Of a DNA stretch of 64,000 nucleotides, positions 25,247 to 35,331 are shown piece by piece; position 1 is the first letter of the stretch; each line of letters opens with the position of its first letter. The stretch is taken from the NCBI RefSeq assembly GCF_027359675.1, contig NZ_CP114786.1, positions 4,748,501-4,812,500 of the forward strand, given 5' to 3'. The notes under the pieces were generated by a model, which searched no databases, had not been told where the DNA came from, and saw only the letters and a list, made by a program, of their open reading frames with translations. The translations under genes were made by a program, and so were the position numbers. Source of the stretch: Roseibium sp. Sym1. GTDB taxonomy: Bacteria > Pseudomonadota > Alphaproteobacteria > Rhizobiales > Stappiaceae.

Positions 25247-27673
25247 CTAAGCGTTGGCGACTTTGTCGAGGAACAGGTTGACTTCCTGTTTGAGCGTGTC
25301 GGTCTTCTGGGACACCTCGCTCGACGCCCCCAGGACAAGATTTGCGTTCTGGCTGGTCTGCGCGACGGCCTGCGAGAGGTCCGACATGTTGGTCTTGACC
25401 GACCCGGTGCCTTCGGCCGCCCGTTGAACATTGACCGAAATCTCGTTGGTCGCGGCGCCCTGCTGCTCGACGGCGGCGGCGATGGTCGAGGTGTATTCGT
25501 TGACCTCGTCCATGGTCCGGGTGATCGCCTCGATCGCGGTCACGGCGTCCTTCGTGGCCCCCTGTATTTCGGAAATCTGGGAAGAAATCTCTTCCGTTGC
25601 CCTTGAGGTCTGGGTGGCCAGTTCCTTCACTTCGGCCGCGACAACCGCGAATCCCTTGCCGGCTTCACCTGCACGGGCCGCCTCGATGGTTGCGTTTAGC
25701 GCCAGAAGATTTGTCTGTTCGGCGATTGCCTGGATAAGGCTGACGACTTCACCGATCTTGGTGGCGGCGGTGGACAGGCCCTGAACCTTTTCGTTGGTGA
25801 CCTGGGTTCCTTCCGTGGCGCGGTCCACCACCTGGGTGGTCTGGTTGACCTGGCGGGAGATTTCCGCGATCGATGCGGCCAGTTCCTCCGCGGCGCTTGC
25901 AACTGTCTGGACATTCCGGGTGGCTTCGTCCGTCACGCCGTAGGTGCTTTCCGCGAGGCTGGAATTCTGACTTGCTATCGTGCTGAGATCCTGCGCGGTG
26001 CCGTCCAGCGTATGGGCGGTTTCCGCCACCGAGCCGAGCACCTCTGTGGCCTTTTCACGAAACTCGGATATCAGGGATTCGACCCTTGACTGGCGTTCAG
26101 CCCGCATCTGCTGTTCCTGCTCCGTTTCGGACTGCAGCCGGATGCGTTCGACCGCATTGTCGCGGAACACCTGCAAGGTTCGGCTCATGTCGCCGACTTC
26201 ATCGCCACGATCGGTTCCGTCAATCACGACATCCGTGTTGCCCTCAGCAAGGCGCGACATGGTTTCGGTGGTTCTGCGCAGCGGACGGGTGACGGCGAAA
26301 TTCAGGGCGACGGCCATGCCGACACCCGCAAGCACGGCTGCGAGAAGCGCCAGGGTGATCACGCCAAGGGCGCTGGCGCTCGACGCCTGGGCGGCCGCGC
26401 CCTGATCCGCCGAGATTTTGGAAATCTGTGCCTGGACCGTCTGGGACAGGTCCTTCATGGTTTCGATCTGGTCACCCAGCTGAAACTGGTTGGAGGCCAG
26501 TTCGGAGAAGCTTGCCGCGAACGAGTCGATCGAAGACTTGACCGGCGGGACCTGGTCCGCAATAGCCGGAAAATCCTTGGCGCTTTTTTCCAGGCGGCTG
26601 GCAAGCTTGTTCAACCCGTCTATGCCCTCTGCGACGGAGGCCTTGGTCGTTTCGTCCGGAGTCAGCATGAAGTAGAATGCGGAAGCCTTGACGGCATTGG
26701 CGTCCGCTTCGATCTGCATGACCGTGTCCGCGGCGCTGTCGACGACATAAAAGCGCTGGTTGATCTCGTCCGCCTGGGCGTAGACATTGTCGATAGCGAC
26801 ATTTGCCTGGGAGCGGATTTCCTTCACGCTTGTTACGATTACGTCAAAACCGGCCTTGCCCGCATCCGTGAGGTCGAAGATCTCGATGTAATCCTTGGTC
26901 TGGGACAGCTTGTCGAGCGTCTGTTCGAGTTCGGCGGTCTTGGCCGCGAGCTGTGAGAACTTGCCGGGGTCGACGCCTTCAAAGCTGTTTGCCGCCATCT
27001 GTTTGGCGGACGGGACCAGGGCCGCGACACGCTTCTTGATGTCCGCCAGTTGTTTTGCGTTGTTTGCGGCCGCGTTGAAGAGGTTTTGCAGCGTCAGGGC
27101 TTCTTCCTGGAAGCCGGCAGCGGCCTGACCGACCTTGTTGGCGAGGACCAGCGTCTTGCGGGCATTGGTTTCGTCCTGGCTGACCCCGTCCCGGGCCATC
27201 AGGGATTTGCCGAGGATCTGGGAAGCGGCTTGCTCCAGGTTCCGGACAGCGGTTTCAAGCTGTGCCTTTTTCTCCGACTGGGTCTGGGTGAACCCGACCA
27301 CCTTCTCGAAAGCTTTGCGGAAATCGCTCACCGCCGACGAAGCTTCGGTAACGGCGACCCTGGCCCCTGAATCCGCTTTGAGCTGGGTTTCGAGCACACC
27401 CAGTTCCTCGCGCAACGTGCTGATATCGACGATGGCGGCATCGGCAGCCTGCAAGTCCTGGGTGGACAGGAAATCCTCCCGCTTGCTAGCCAGGTTCTGC
27501 AGCTGGGCGATGGTGGAGGTTGACTGTTTGGCAATTTCCATCCGTTCCGACAGCGTCATGACGCTGTAGGCGCCAACACCACCGACAATTCCGGTGAGCG
27601 CGACGACCGCTGCAAAGCTGCCTCCGACCTTGACGCCAAGCTTCATGTCAGACGCAAATTTCAGGAAATTCAT
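25247..27673 (-). CDS. Methyl-accepting chemotaxis protein
   Basis: This 808-residue receptor senses a ligand and controls CheA. It has a first membrane helix (about 16-37) and a long helical sensor region of about 390 residues, consistent with a helical bimodular (HBM) type domain. A second helix (about 430-456), a HAMP domain, and a signalling domain whose hairpin tip reads [21 protein letters not shown] follow. No C-terminal CheR-tethering pentapeptide is seen. ATG at 27673 follows GAGGGG. It stands alone among housekeeping genes, but a CAAGTTCG element like that of flagellar genes lies 33 bp upstream. Confidence 0.95.
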   Translation of the reverse strand: MNFLKFASDMKLGVKVGGSFAAVVALTGIVGGVGAYSVMTLSERMEIAKQSTSTIAQLQNLASKREDFLSTQDLQAADAAIVDISTLREELGVLETQLKADSGARVAVTEASSAVSDFRKAFEKVVGFTQTQSEKKAQLETAVRNLEQAASQILGKSLMARDGVSQDETNARKTLVLANKVGQAAAGFQEEALTLQNLFNAAANNAKQLADIKKRVAALVPSAKQMAANSFEGVDPGKFSQLAAKTAELEQTLDKLSQTKDYIEIFDLTDAGKAGFDVIVTSVKEIRSQANVAIDNVYAQADEINQRFYVVDSAADTVMQIEADANAVKASAFYFMLTPDETTKASVAEGIDGLNKLASRLEKSAKDFPAIADQVPPVKSSIDSFAASFSELASNQFQLGDQIETMKDLSQTVQAQISKISADQGAAAQASSASALGVITLALLAAVLAGVGMAVALNFAVTRPLRRTTETMSRLAEGNTDVVIDGTDRGDEVGDMSRTLQVFRDNAVERIRLQSETEQEQQMRAERQSRVESLISEFREKATEVLGSVAETAHTLDGTAQDLSTIASQNSSLAESTYGVTDEATRNVQTVASAAEELAASIAEISRQVNQTTQVVDRATEGTQVTNEKVQGLSTAATKIGEVVSLIQAIAEQTNLLALNATIEAARAGEAGKGFAVVAAEVKELATQTSRATEEISSQISEIQGATKDAVTAIEAITRTMDEVNEYTSTIAAAVEQQGAATNEISVNVQRAAEGTGSVKTNMSDLSQAVAQTSQNANLVLGASSEVSQKTDTLKQEVNLFLDKVANA

Positions 27674-28014
27674 ATTAGCCCCTCAAGATCCCGAGCGCGT
27701 TTCGCGCGAACTTGTTGCAACGTATGCTATGGGGAGAGTCCTTATTATTTGTAAAAGAGTGATAAATATTAGAATGTAAAAGTAAAAAAATATATTTGGT
27801 GCAAATAATACGCAAAAGTAGTTGTTAAACTAAAAAAATAGTAGAGAGGCGCGCAGGTTGATGGACGTTTTCCTCTCGTTCAGTTTTGCTGCCGAGAGAC
27901 TTTGCCGAAGTCTTATTCGCCGATAACTGGGTCCCGAATACTCTGTTCGCGAATGCGCCGATCGCCGGAAATTCATTTCTTGAGTTCCGGTCTGTTCCGT
28001 TAGGGCAAAATGAC
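27674..28014. other. Gene-free, AT-rich region upstream of the chemoreceptor gene
   Basis: About 340 bases hold no convincing gene. Bases 27730-27845 are strikingly AT-rich against a GC-rich background, with many A and T runs, as expected for a promoter/activator region. TTCGCGCGAA (27701-27710) is a self-palindrome. On the minus strand TTGCAACAAGTTCG (27720-27707) resembles the element found upstream of the flagellin gene and flgE. Confidence 0.55.
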
Positions 28015-28040
28015 AACGCCCCCGGAAAACCGGGGGCGTT
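28015..28040 (-). terminator. Terminator after gltA
   Basis: AACGCCCCCGG and CCGGGGGCGTT form an 11-bp perfect stem with a four-base loop, 45 bp beyond the gltA stop. On the minus strand it is followed by GTCATTTTG, a weak T tract. Confidence 0.8.
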
Positions 28041-28084
28041 CTGAAACATTCCAATTCGTCCCGCCGTCGCCACGGCGGCCGTGA

Positions 28085-29377
28085 TCAGCGGCGCTGATCG
28101 ATCGGCGTGTAGTCGCGCAGCTTTGCTCCTGTATAAAGCTGACGCGGGCGGCCGATACGCTGGGACGGATCTTCCACCATTTCCTTCCACTGCGCGATCC
28201 AGCCAACGGTGCGGGCCAGTGCGAAGAGAACGGTGAACATGGTGGTCGGGAAGCCGAGGGCCCGAAGCGTGATACCCGAATAGAAATCGATGTTCGGATA
28301 GAGCTTCTTATCGACGAAATATTCGTCGTTGAGCGCGATCTTCTCCAGCTCCATGGCAACGTCCAGAAGCGGATCGTCCTTGATGCCGAGCTCGCCAAGA
28401 ACCTCGTGTGTGGTCTTCTGCATGATGCGGGCACGCGGGTCGTAATTCTTGTAGACCCGGTGGCCGAAGCCCATCAGACGGAACGGATCGTTCTTGTCCT
28501 TCGCGCGGGCGACAAATTCCGGAATCCGGTCGACGGAGCCAATTTCCGACAGCATGTTGAGCGCGGCTTCGTTCGCCCCGCCATGGGCCGGGCCCCAGAG
28601 GCAGGCAATGCCGGCGGCAATGCAGGCAAACGGATTCGCGCCCGAGGAGCCGGCAAGGCGGACGGTCGAAGTCGACGCGTTCTGTTCATGGTCGGCATGC
28701 AGGATGAAGATGCGGTCCATGGCACGGGCCAGGACAGGATTCACCTTGTATTCTTCGCAAGGGACGGCGAAACACATGTGCAGGAAGTTGGCGGCATAGC
28801 CGAGATCGTTGCGCGGATACACGAACGGCTGTCCGACATGGTACTTGTAGGCCATGGCGGCAATTGTCGGCATCTTGGCGATCATGCGCAGCGAGGCAAC
28901 CATGCGCTGATGCGGATCCGTGATATCGGTGCTGTCGTGATAGAAGGCGGACAGGGCACCGACGGTGCCGACCATGACGGCCATCGGGTGCGCGTCGCGG
29001 CGGAAACCGGAGAAGAACCGGTTCATCTGCTCGTGGATCATCGTGTGATAGGTGACCCGACTGACGAAATCGTCCTTCTGCGCCTTGGTCGGCAACTCAC
29101 CGTACAGAAGCAGGTAGCAGGATTCCAGAAAGTCGCCGTGATCGGCGAGCTGTTCGATCGGATATCCGCGATACAGGAGCGTGCCTTCGTCACCGTCGAT
29201 ATAGGTGATCTTGGATTCGCACGATGCGGTTGAGGTGAAACCAGGGTCGTAGGTGAACATGCCCGTGTCCTTGTACAAGGACGAGATGTTCACGACAGAC
29301 GGTCCGATGGATCCGTCAAGTACGTCGAAATCGTGGGCGTTGCCACCGACGTTGAGCTTGGCGTTGTTGTCGGCCAT
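28085..29377 (-). CDS. gltA: Citrate synthase
   Basis: GltA condenses acetyl-CoA and oxaloacetate, the entry step of the TCA cycle. The 430-residue length fits the type II, NADH-sensitive bacterial form. Active-site stretches are present: [33 protein letters not shown] with the catalytic His, and [14 protein letters not shown]. It is monocistronic by appearance. The leader contains a 7-bp hairpin (ACCCCTT/AAGGGGT, 29422-29440). Confidence 0.97.
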   Translation of the reverse strand: MADNNAKLNVGGNAHDFDVLDGSIGPSVVNISSLYKDTGMFTYDPGFTSTASCESKITYIDGDEGTLLYRGYPIEQLADHGDFLESCYLLLYGELPTKAQKDDFVSRVTYHTMIHEQMNRFFSGFRRDAHPMAVMVGTVGALSAFYHDSTDITDPHQRMVASLRMIAKMPTIAAMAYKYHVGQPFVYPRNDLGYAANFLHMCFAVPCEEYKVNPVLARAMDRIFILHADHEQNASTSTVRLAGSSGANPFACIAAGIACLWGPAHGGANEAALNMLSEIGSVDRIPEFVARAKDKNDPFRLMGFGHRVYKNYDPRARIMQKTTHEVLGELGIKDDPLLDVAMELEKIALNDEYFVDKKLYPNIDFYSGITLRALGFPTTMFTVLFALARTVGWIAQWKEMVEDPSQRIGRPRQLYTGAKLRDYTPIDQRR

Positions 29378-29564
29378 TCAGAAACCCCTCTGCGTTAACC
29401 GGGTGCACCGTCCTTGTTTCTACCCCTTCGGGAAAGGGGTCCGTTTCCGGTTGTCGGACGGCACGGGAGACATTTTCGCGTCTTGCGTAGCCCATTTACC
29501 GCACTGCCGCAAGCTGGCCGATATAACGCTTTGGTCAAAGAAGGTTTTCGTCGGCTTCGGGGCT

Positions 29565-29602
29565 GCCCGATGCAGGCAAAAGTGCGCAACGGGCAGCGGT
29601 TT
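29565..29602 (-). other. Inverted repeat downstream of gltX
   Basis: GCTGCCCG and CGGGCAGC form an 8-bp perfect inverted repeat with a 20-base loop, just beyond the gltX stop. There is no T tract on the minus strand, so a terminator role is uncertain. The rest of 29378-29613 shows only the gltA leader. Confidence 0.3.
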
Positions 29603-29613
29603 GCGTGAGGCGG

Positions 29614-31038
29614 TCAGGCGGCCTGATCCTTGATCCGGGCCAGGGATTCCTCGCGTCCGAGTGCGATCAGCACATCATAGATGCCGGGAGAAGTACCGCG
29701 GCCGGTCAAGGCGGCGCGAAGCGGCTGGGCGACCTTGCCGAGCTTCAGTTCCTTTTGCTCCGCATAAGCCTTTACAGCCGTTTCAAGCGGTTCTGCCACC
29801 CAGTCGGAGATGCCGGACAACACGCCGTGAAGGTCGCCAAGGATGGCCCTGGCGTCATCGTCCAGGATCTTCTGGGCCTTCTCGTCCGTATCGAGCGGCC
29901 GCTGGCGCCACAGATAGGAAGCGCTCTCGGTAAGTTCCACCAGGGTCTTGGCGCGCTCCTTCAGGCCGGGCAGCGCAGCGAGGGCCACCTGCTCGTTGGC
30001 AGGGGTGGTCATCCAGCTAAGCACCGCTTCACCGTTGTCGGCGTGGGCGAGGTAGATCTTCCAGTGATCCAGCAGCTCCGCGTCATCCGTCGCGCGCATG
30101 TAGTGACCGTTGAGGTTTTCCAGCTTCTTGAAGTCAAAGCGCGCGGCGGACTGGCCGACGGCATCCATGCCGAACCACTTGATCATGTCTTCAAGGGAAA
30201 TGATTTCCTCGTCGCCATGACTCCAGCCGAGACGCGCGAGATAGTTGCGCATCGCCTGCGGCAGGTAACCCATGGCCCGGTAGGTTTCTGCTCCGGTGGC
30301 CCCGTGGCGCTTGGACAGTTTCGCACCGTCCGGACCGTGGATCAGCGGAATATGCGCCATGGCCGGAACGTCCCAGCCGAGGGCCTTGAAGATCAGGGTC
30401 TGCCGGGCGGCGTTGGTGAGGTGATCGACACCCCGGATGATATGCGTGACGCCCATGTCGTGGTCGTCGACGACCACTGCGAGCATGTAGGTCGGTGTGC
30501 CGTCGGACCGCATCAGCACGAAGTCGTCGAGATCCTTGTTCGGGATTACCACGCGGCCCTGGACCATGTCATCAACCACGGTCTCGCCTTCCTGGGGCGC
30601 CTTGATGCGGATGACCGGATCGACGCCGGCAGGTGCCTGCGAGGCATCCTTGTCCCGCCATGTGCCGTCATAGCGCGGCGGTTTGCCTTCGGCACGGGCC
30701 TTCTCGCGCATGGCGTCGAGTTCTTCCGGCGTGGAGTAGCAGCGGTAGGCGGTGCCGTCGGCGAGCATCTGGTCGACAACTTCCTTGTGCCGGTCGACCC
30801 GTGCGAATTGCGAGATCGGGTCACCGTCCCAGTCGAGACCGAGCCAGGTCAGGCCGTCCAGGATGGCGTCGACCGCTTCCTGTGTCGAGCGGGCCCGGTC
30901 CGTGTCCTCGATACGCAGCAACATCTTGCCGCCGAAGTGCTTTGAAAAGAGCCAGTTGAACAGGGCGGTGCGGGCGCCGCCAATGTGCAGGAAACCGGTC
31001 GGGGACGGAGCGAAACGCGTGACGATGTCTTGTGCCAT
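29614..31038 (-). CDS. gltX: Glutamyl-tRNA synthetase
   Basis: GltX charges tRNA-Glu and, in organisms lacking GlnRS, often tRNA-Gln as well. The 474-residue class I synthetase shows the HIGH-type motif [19 protein letters not shown] (about 10-28) and the KMSKS-type motif [10 protein letters not shown]. Alphaproteobacteria usually carry two GltX copies; this one lies between gltA and comEC, as is common in Rhizobiales. Confidence 0.96.
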   Translation of the reverse strand: MAQDIVTRFAPSPTGFLHIGGARTALFNWLFSKHFGGKMLLRIEDTDRARSTQEAVDAILDGLTWLGLDWDGDPISQFARVDRHKEVVDQMLADGTAYRCYSTPEELDAMREKARAEGKPPRYDGTWRDKDASQAPAGVDPVIRIKAPQEGETVVDDMVQGRVVIPNKDLDDFVLMRSDGTPTYMLAVVVDDHDMGVTHIIRGVDHLTNAARQTLIFKALGWDVPAMAHIPLIHGPDGAKLSKRHGATGAETYRAMGYLPQAMRNYLARLGWSHGDEEIISLEDMIKWFGMDAVGQSAARFDFKKLENLNGHYMRATDDAELLDHWKIYLAHADNGEAVLSWMTTPANEQVALAALPGLKERAKTLVELTESASYLWRQRPLDTDEKAQKILDDDARAILGDLHGVLSGISDWVAEPLETAVKAYAEQKELKLGKVAQPLRAALTGRGTSPGIYDVLIALGREESLARIKDQAA

Positions 31039-31168
31039 GGTGCTTTTTGAAAGTCTCTGTCAGAATGGCGGCGCTGAAAGCGCCTGATTGGTGGCGCGGT
31101 CTTAGCACAGGCATCGGCGCGGCTAAATAGGCTGCGCGCCCGATTCTCGTGCGCGGCAATGAGGAGAA

Positions 31169-33580
31169 GTGTTGGCAGCGGGGGCATATCCTTCGACCGA
31201 CAATGACAACCGTCCGGAAACGGTTACCCTCGAGGCACAAAATTCCGAAATAGCCCACGAGTTTTCCTCCAGGCCGATGAAGCGCTCCGTGTCGCTGGCC
31301 GGCCTGCTGTTAAAGCGCTCCGCCGCCCTGTCGTCGGCATCTGCGGACGAGGACCGGTTCCGGGACGAGCAGGGCCTGTTGTGGTGCGCCTTCGCCTTTG
31401 CCGCGGGGATTGCGGTCTATGTCATTCTGCCGGTGGAGCCGTCATGGATCGCCTTGGCACTTGTCCTGTGCGGAACGGTGCTGGGCGCGCTTGCCGCATT
31501 TCGCCGACAGGGAGCCGCCGGGTGGCAGGTCCTGCTCCTGCTTGCCTTCCTGTGCGGATGCGCTGCCGGGGCCATGCGGACGGCAGGTGTTGATGCGCCC
31601 AGGCTGGCCGAGCCCATGAATGCCGAGCTGACCGGGCAGGTGCTGGAGTGGCAGGGCGGTCCGAAACAAGGCCGGCTCGTCCTGGCGGTCGAGACCGTCA
31701 ATGGGCATACGGCCTCCCGGCGCGGTTTTCCCGAAAGGGTTCGCTTGCGCGTTCCTAGAGGAAGTGACGCAGGGGTCGGTGATCGCGTGCGCATGAGGAC
31801 GCGGTTGTTTCCACCGCCGGGACCGGTTCATCCCGGTGGCTACGACTTTTCCTTCCGGGCCTATTTCTCGCGCATCGGTGCCACTGGCTTCAGTTTCGGG
31901 CCGCCGGAGAACCTCGGCCCTGCCCGGGAAGCGTCCGGCTTGCAGGCCGCAGCCCTGGTTGCTCAGCTGCGCAGGCATCTTGCCGAGCGTGTTCGCGGCA
32001 GTCTGGAAGAGGGACCCGAGGCAGCCCTGATTGTCGCCGTACTGGTTGGTGACCGAGGCGGTATCGGCGAAGCACAGGAGGAAGATCTGCGCGCCGCCGG
32101 GCTGGCGCATATCCTGGCCATTTCCGGTCTGCACATGGCGCTTTTTTCCGGAGGTACCTACGGCGCCGCACTGTTGCTGCTGGCGCTTGTTCCTTCGCTT
32201 CCGCTGCGCTGGCCGACCCATAAATGGGCGGCGCTCGCTGCGCTTGCCGCCGCAGTTGTCTACCTGCTGCTCTCCGGTGCGGGCGTGGCGACGCAGCGGT
32301 CGTTCCTGATGATTGCGCTTGTCTTTCTCGGGATATTGGTCGGCCGCCGCGGATTGACGCTGCGCAGCGTCGCCCTGGCGGGGCTGGTCCTGCTTGTGCT
32401 GGCGCCGGAGCGGCTGTTCTTTCCCGGGTTTCAGATGTCTTTCGCGGCGGTGATCTGCCTGGTGGCGGTCTACGATCTCTGGCGCCGCCGTGAACGTGGC
32501 CTGGACATCCGGCCGGAACAACAAGGTGTTGCTGCCGGGCTGCTGCGATTTGCCGGCCGGTGGGCGGCTGGACTTTTTGTTACGGCCCTGGTCGCCGGCC
32601 TGGCCACCGGGATCATCGGGGCACATCATTTCGGGCGGGTGGCGCCTTACGGCCTGATCGGCAACATGCTCGGCATGCCGGTTTTCTCACTTCTCGTCAT
32701 GCCGATGGGCGTTCTGGCGCTCGCCCTGATGCCGTTTGGCCTGGCCGCCGGCCCGTTGTGGGTGATGTCCCAGGGCGTTTCGCTTCTGTTGAAGATTGCA
32801 CATTTCACCGCCGGGCTTGATGCGGGCAACGGCGCGTTCGGGAAACTGGATGGCGGCGCGGCGTCTCTGCTGATGGCGGCCCTGTTTTCCGGGCTTCTTC
32901 TTCCGGGGCGCAAGCGGTTCGCGGCGGTGCTGCCGCTCGTCGCCGGATTGTATCTGGCAGGCCAGTCTCGTCCGCCCGATGTGCAGATTTCAGCTTCGGG
33001 AAATCGCCTTGCCGCCCGCGACGCGGGCGGGCAACTGCGTTTTGCGGGCAGAACCAACTCGTTTGTGAATGATCTCTGGTTCCAGGTTGAAGGCGTGTCG
33101 GGAGATGCGATCAAATCGCGCAAGATGACATCACCCCAAAGGCAATGTGACCGGGAAGGTTGCGTTGTCAGGGCCCACCGGATTGCCTCGGATCACGATG
33201 GCCCGGAGCCGGTGGACGGCCCACTGGTCATTGCGGTTCCGCGCAGGCTGGAGGCGCTGGAAGCCGATTGCCGCTATGCCGATATCATCGTAAGCGATCT
33301 AATCGCTCCGGGTGCCTGTGGCGCCGGCCTCATCATCGATCAGAAACTGCGGTCGATGCGTGGCGCGGTGTCCATCTGGTTGAAGCACAGGGAAACCGGA
33401 CCCGACCCGCCTGATGCTGTCCCGGCGAGCGAAGACAGGTCAGGCTCAAGCGAAACGGTTCGCAGGTTCAAGCCGGCTATCGAGCGCATGGTCTTTGCCA
33501 TACCGGATCCACCGCGCCCATGGCACAGGCCTGGCTCCGTCACGCGTCAAAGCCTGCGCTCTGCGATCCGCGACGAGTAA
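31169..33580 (+). CDS. comEC: ComEC/Rec2-family DNA-uptake channel protein
   Basis: ComEC forms the inner-membrane channel for transforming DNA in competent bacteria. The 803-residue protein has an N-terminal DUF4131 region (about 70-230) and the polytopic Competence domain with EGPEAALIVAVLVGDRGGI and LAISGLHMALFSGG (about 280-540). The C-terminal 200 residues lack the HxHxDH metal motif of the beta-lactamase-like nuclease domain, a degenerate state common in Rhizobiales. The start is GTG 31169 or TTG 31172; GAGGAG at 31161 fits the TTG better. It is divergent from gltX and meets lexA convergently 19 bp away. Confidence 0.9.
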   Translation: MLAAGAYPSTDNDNRPETVTLEAQNSEIAHEFSSRPMKRSVSLAGLLLKRSAALSSASADEDRFRDEQGLLWCAFAFAAGIAVYVILPVEPSWIALALVLCGTVLGALAAFRRQGAAGWQVLLLLAFLCGCAAGAMRTAGVDAPRLAEPMNAELTGQVLEWQGGPKQGRLVLAVETVNGHTASRRGFPERVRLRVPRGSDAGVGDRVRMRTRLFPPPGPVHPGGYDFSFRAYFSRIGATGFSFGPPENLGPAREASGLQAAALVAQLRRHLAERVRGSLEEGPEAALIVAVLVGDRGGIGEAQEEDLRAAGLAHILAISGLHMALFSGGTYGAALLLLALVPSLPLRWPTHKWAALAALAAAVVYLLLSGAGVATQRSFLMIALVFLGILVGRRGLTLRSVALAGLVLLVLAPERLFFPGFQMSFAAVICLVAVYDLWRRRERGLDIRPEQQGVAAGLLRFAGRWAAGLFVTALVAGLATGIIGAHHFGRVAPYGLIGNMLGMPVFSLLVMPMGVLALALMPFGLAAGPLWVMSQGVSLLLKIAHFTAGLDAGNGAFGKLDGGAASLLMAALFSGLLLPGRKRFAAVLPLVAGLYLAGQSRPPDVQISASGNRLAARDAGGQLRFAGRTNSFVNDLWFQVEGVSGDAIKSRKMTSPQRQCDREGCVVRAHRIASDHDGPEPVDGPLVIAVPRRLEALEADCRYADIIVSDLIAPGACGAGLIIDQKLRSMRGAVSIWLKHRETGPDPPDAVPASEDRSGSSETVRRFKPAIERMVFAIPDPPRPWHRPGSVTRQSLRSAIRDE

Positions 33581-33599
33581 GGTCAAGCGCCAGCCCCGG

Positions 33600-34310
33600 T
33601 CAGTACTGCCGGAAGAGGGCCACAAGCCGTCCCTGAACGCGAACGCGGCCGGGACCGAAGATGCGCGTCTCATAGGCCGGATTGGCGGCCTCCAGTGCGA
33701 TGGACGCGCCTTTCTTGCGCAAGCGCTTCAGCGTTGCCTCTTCCTCGTCGACGAGCGCAACCACGATATCACCGCTATCCGCGCTGTCGGTCCGGCGGAT
33801 CAGCACGGTGTCCCCGTCAAGGATGCCGGCCTCGATCATGGAATCACCGCGCACCTCGAGGGCGTAATGTTCCCCCTTGCCGAGCAGTTCCGGCGGCACC
33901 GTGATCGAATGGCTGTGGGTCTGGATGGCTTCGATGGGCACGCCGGCGGCAATGCGACCCATGACGGGAATCTCCGCTCCGGCGGAAACCGGTTCCTCGA
34001 CGGCCTTGGAGGCTTCGGGTTTTCCGAGCGAGCCTTCGATGACTTCCGGCGAGAAACTTCCGCGTGGACGCGGTGCGCCGAGGCCGGGAGCGATCGAATC
34101 GGGCAGGCGGACCACCTCCATGGCGCGGGCCCGGTTGGGCAGCCGGCGGATGAAGCCACGCTCTTCAAGGGCGGTGATCAGCCGGTGAATGCCGGACTTG
34201 GACCTGAGATCCAGCGCGTCCTTCATTTCATCGAAAGACGGTGGAACACCGGTTTCTTTGAGTCTTTCGTGAATGAACATGAGCAGTTCGTACTGCTTGC
34301 GCGTCAACAT
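33600..34310 (-). CDS. lexA: SOS repressor LexA
   Basis: LexA represses DNA-damage genes and cleaves itself when RecA filaments form. The 236-residue protein has a winged-helix N terminus ([15 protein letters not shown]), an autocleavage site Ala122-Gly123 ([10 protein letters not shown]), and the catalytic dyad Ser157 (GDSMIEAG) and Lys195 (ATLKRL). The linker (about 75-112) is longer than in E. coli LexA, typical of alphaproteobacteria. Two SOS boxes lie upstream, so it represses itself. Confidence 0.97.
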   Translation of the reverse strand: MLTRKQYELLMFIHERLKETGVPPSFDEMKDALDLRSKSGIHRLITALEERGFIRRLPNRARAMEVVRLPDSIAPGLGAPRPRGSFSPEVIEGSLGKPEASKAVEEPVSAGAEIPVMGRIAAGVPIEAIQTHSHSITVPPELLGKGEHYALEVRGDSMIEAGILDGDTVLIRRTDSADSGDIVVALVDEEEATLKRLRKKGASIALEAANPAYETRIFGPGRVRVQGRLVALFRQY

Positions 34311-34363
34311 ATCGGCATCCCCTACCGCGAAATGGGTTGGTACAAATCAAGAACATGGTACCT

Positions 34364-34378
34364 GTTCCCATTGTGTTC
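34364..34378. promoter_or_regulatory. LexA (SOS) box 1
   Basis: GTTC-N7-GTTC (GTTCCCATTGTGTTC) matches the alphaproteobacterial LexA direct-repeat consensus exactly, 54 bp upstream of the lexA start codon. Confidence 0.85.
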
Positions 34379-34391
34379 TGCAAGGGTAAAT

Positions 34392-34406
34392 GTTCTCTTA
34401 CTGTTC
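34392..34406. promoter_or_regulatory. LexA (SOS) box 2
   Basis: A second exact GTTC-N7-GTTC (GTTCTCTTACTGTTC) begins 14 bp beyond the first. Two boxes imply tight autorepression with cooperative binding. Confidence 0.85.
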
Positions 34407-34455
34407 TAATCCCGCGGTGGTATCGCAACCGGTAGAACGTCAGAGCGAGAGCGAG

Positions 34456-35331
34456 CTAAGTCGTATCGCCGCTGTTCCGGATCAGAAGTTCACATGTCAC
34501 CAGTGTCGGTGCCTTGCCAGGCAGGAGCGCGCCCGCGTGAAGGTTGCCGTCGAGATCGACGCACCGAACCGGAAGTGTCAGGTCCGGTTTACCTCCGGTT
34601 CCGGCGCCGGGAAGCAGCAGGATCTCCGATATGAGCCCGGTCATGGGGCGATCATCCTGGAAAGCGGCGCCCGCAAGGCTGCCAAGTCCAAGAACGTCAT
34701 AGGCCTTTGTATCGAGCTTGCCCGCGAGTTCCGAAACGCTGACATGAAGGTCCGCAAAGGGAGCGAGCGTCGTGATCAGGGCGTTGTCGGGCTTCGCCGA
34801 GGCTGTTGCCGGGTCAGGATGGACGCGAAACAGTGTGAATTCGGTTTCCGGATCCGGCGCCGCCCTGAAGACGGCACCCTTGAGGCCGTACCCCTCCAGC
34901 TTCGCCGGCGCACCCGCCTTCAGGCTTGCCGGCAACAGGTGACCGAGGCGGTCACGGCCGTTTTCGTGCCAAAAGGCATGGACATGGGCAAACCAGCTGC
35001 CCTCCCGCCAGCCGAGGATCGCAACGGCTGCTTGAAGCGTTGCGCCAGCCGAGGAATGGGTGTCGCTGTACCAGGCCGCGTGGCGGTCATCGATCGCCCG
35101 GTCCGGCATCACATAGTCGAAGGGACCCAGCACCAGCCCGCTCAGGTCCAGCACGGCGGAACCGAAGCCGTCCGATTTTGCAAGAGCGCCGAGGGCAGGG
35201 ACAAGGTCAACAGCGCTCTCAAGCCGCGGAGCAAAGGGCTCCGCCCGGCAGCGTATATGAGGCGTGCGATCGCTGGCGGAAGGGCCGGGATGGCGGATGT
35301 CGGACAGGTTCTTCGGGGCGGGACGTCTCAC
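34456..35331 (-). CDS. PPC/PD1-like (DUF296) domain protein, probably two domains
   Basis: The 291-residue protein has a PPC-domain pattern around residues 100-140: HSSAGATLQAAVAILGWREG, then FAHVHAFWHENG..RLGHLLPAS, whose His residues match the metal-binding HxH...GHL of this fold. The second half (DLHVSVSELAGKL ... VDLDGNLHAGALLPGKAPTLVTCELLI) looks like a weaker second copy. PPC domains occur in plant AT-hook proteins and in bacterial proteins of unknown role. It overlaps the 3' end of the acyl-CoA ligase gene by 4 bases, so the two are translationally coupled and probably act together. No function is assigned. Confidence 0.75.
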   Translation of the reverse strand: MRRPAPKNLSDIRHPGPSASDRTPHIRCRAEPFAPRLESAVDLVPALGALAKSDGFGSAVLDLSGLVLGPFDYVMPDRAIDDRHAAWYSDTHSSAGATLQAAVAILGWREGSWFAHVHAFWHENGRDRLGHLLPASLKAGAPAKLEGYGLKGAVFRAAPDPETEFTLFRVHPDPATASAKPDNALITTLAPFADLHVSVSELAGKLDTKAYDVLGLGSLAGAAFQDDRPMTGLISEILLLPGAGTGGKPDLTLPVRCVDLDGNLHAGALLPGKAPTLVTCELLIRNSGDTT

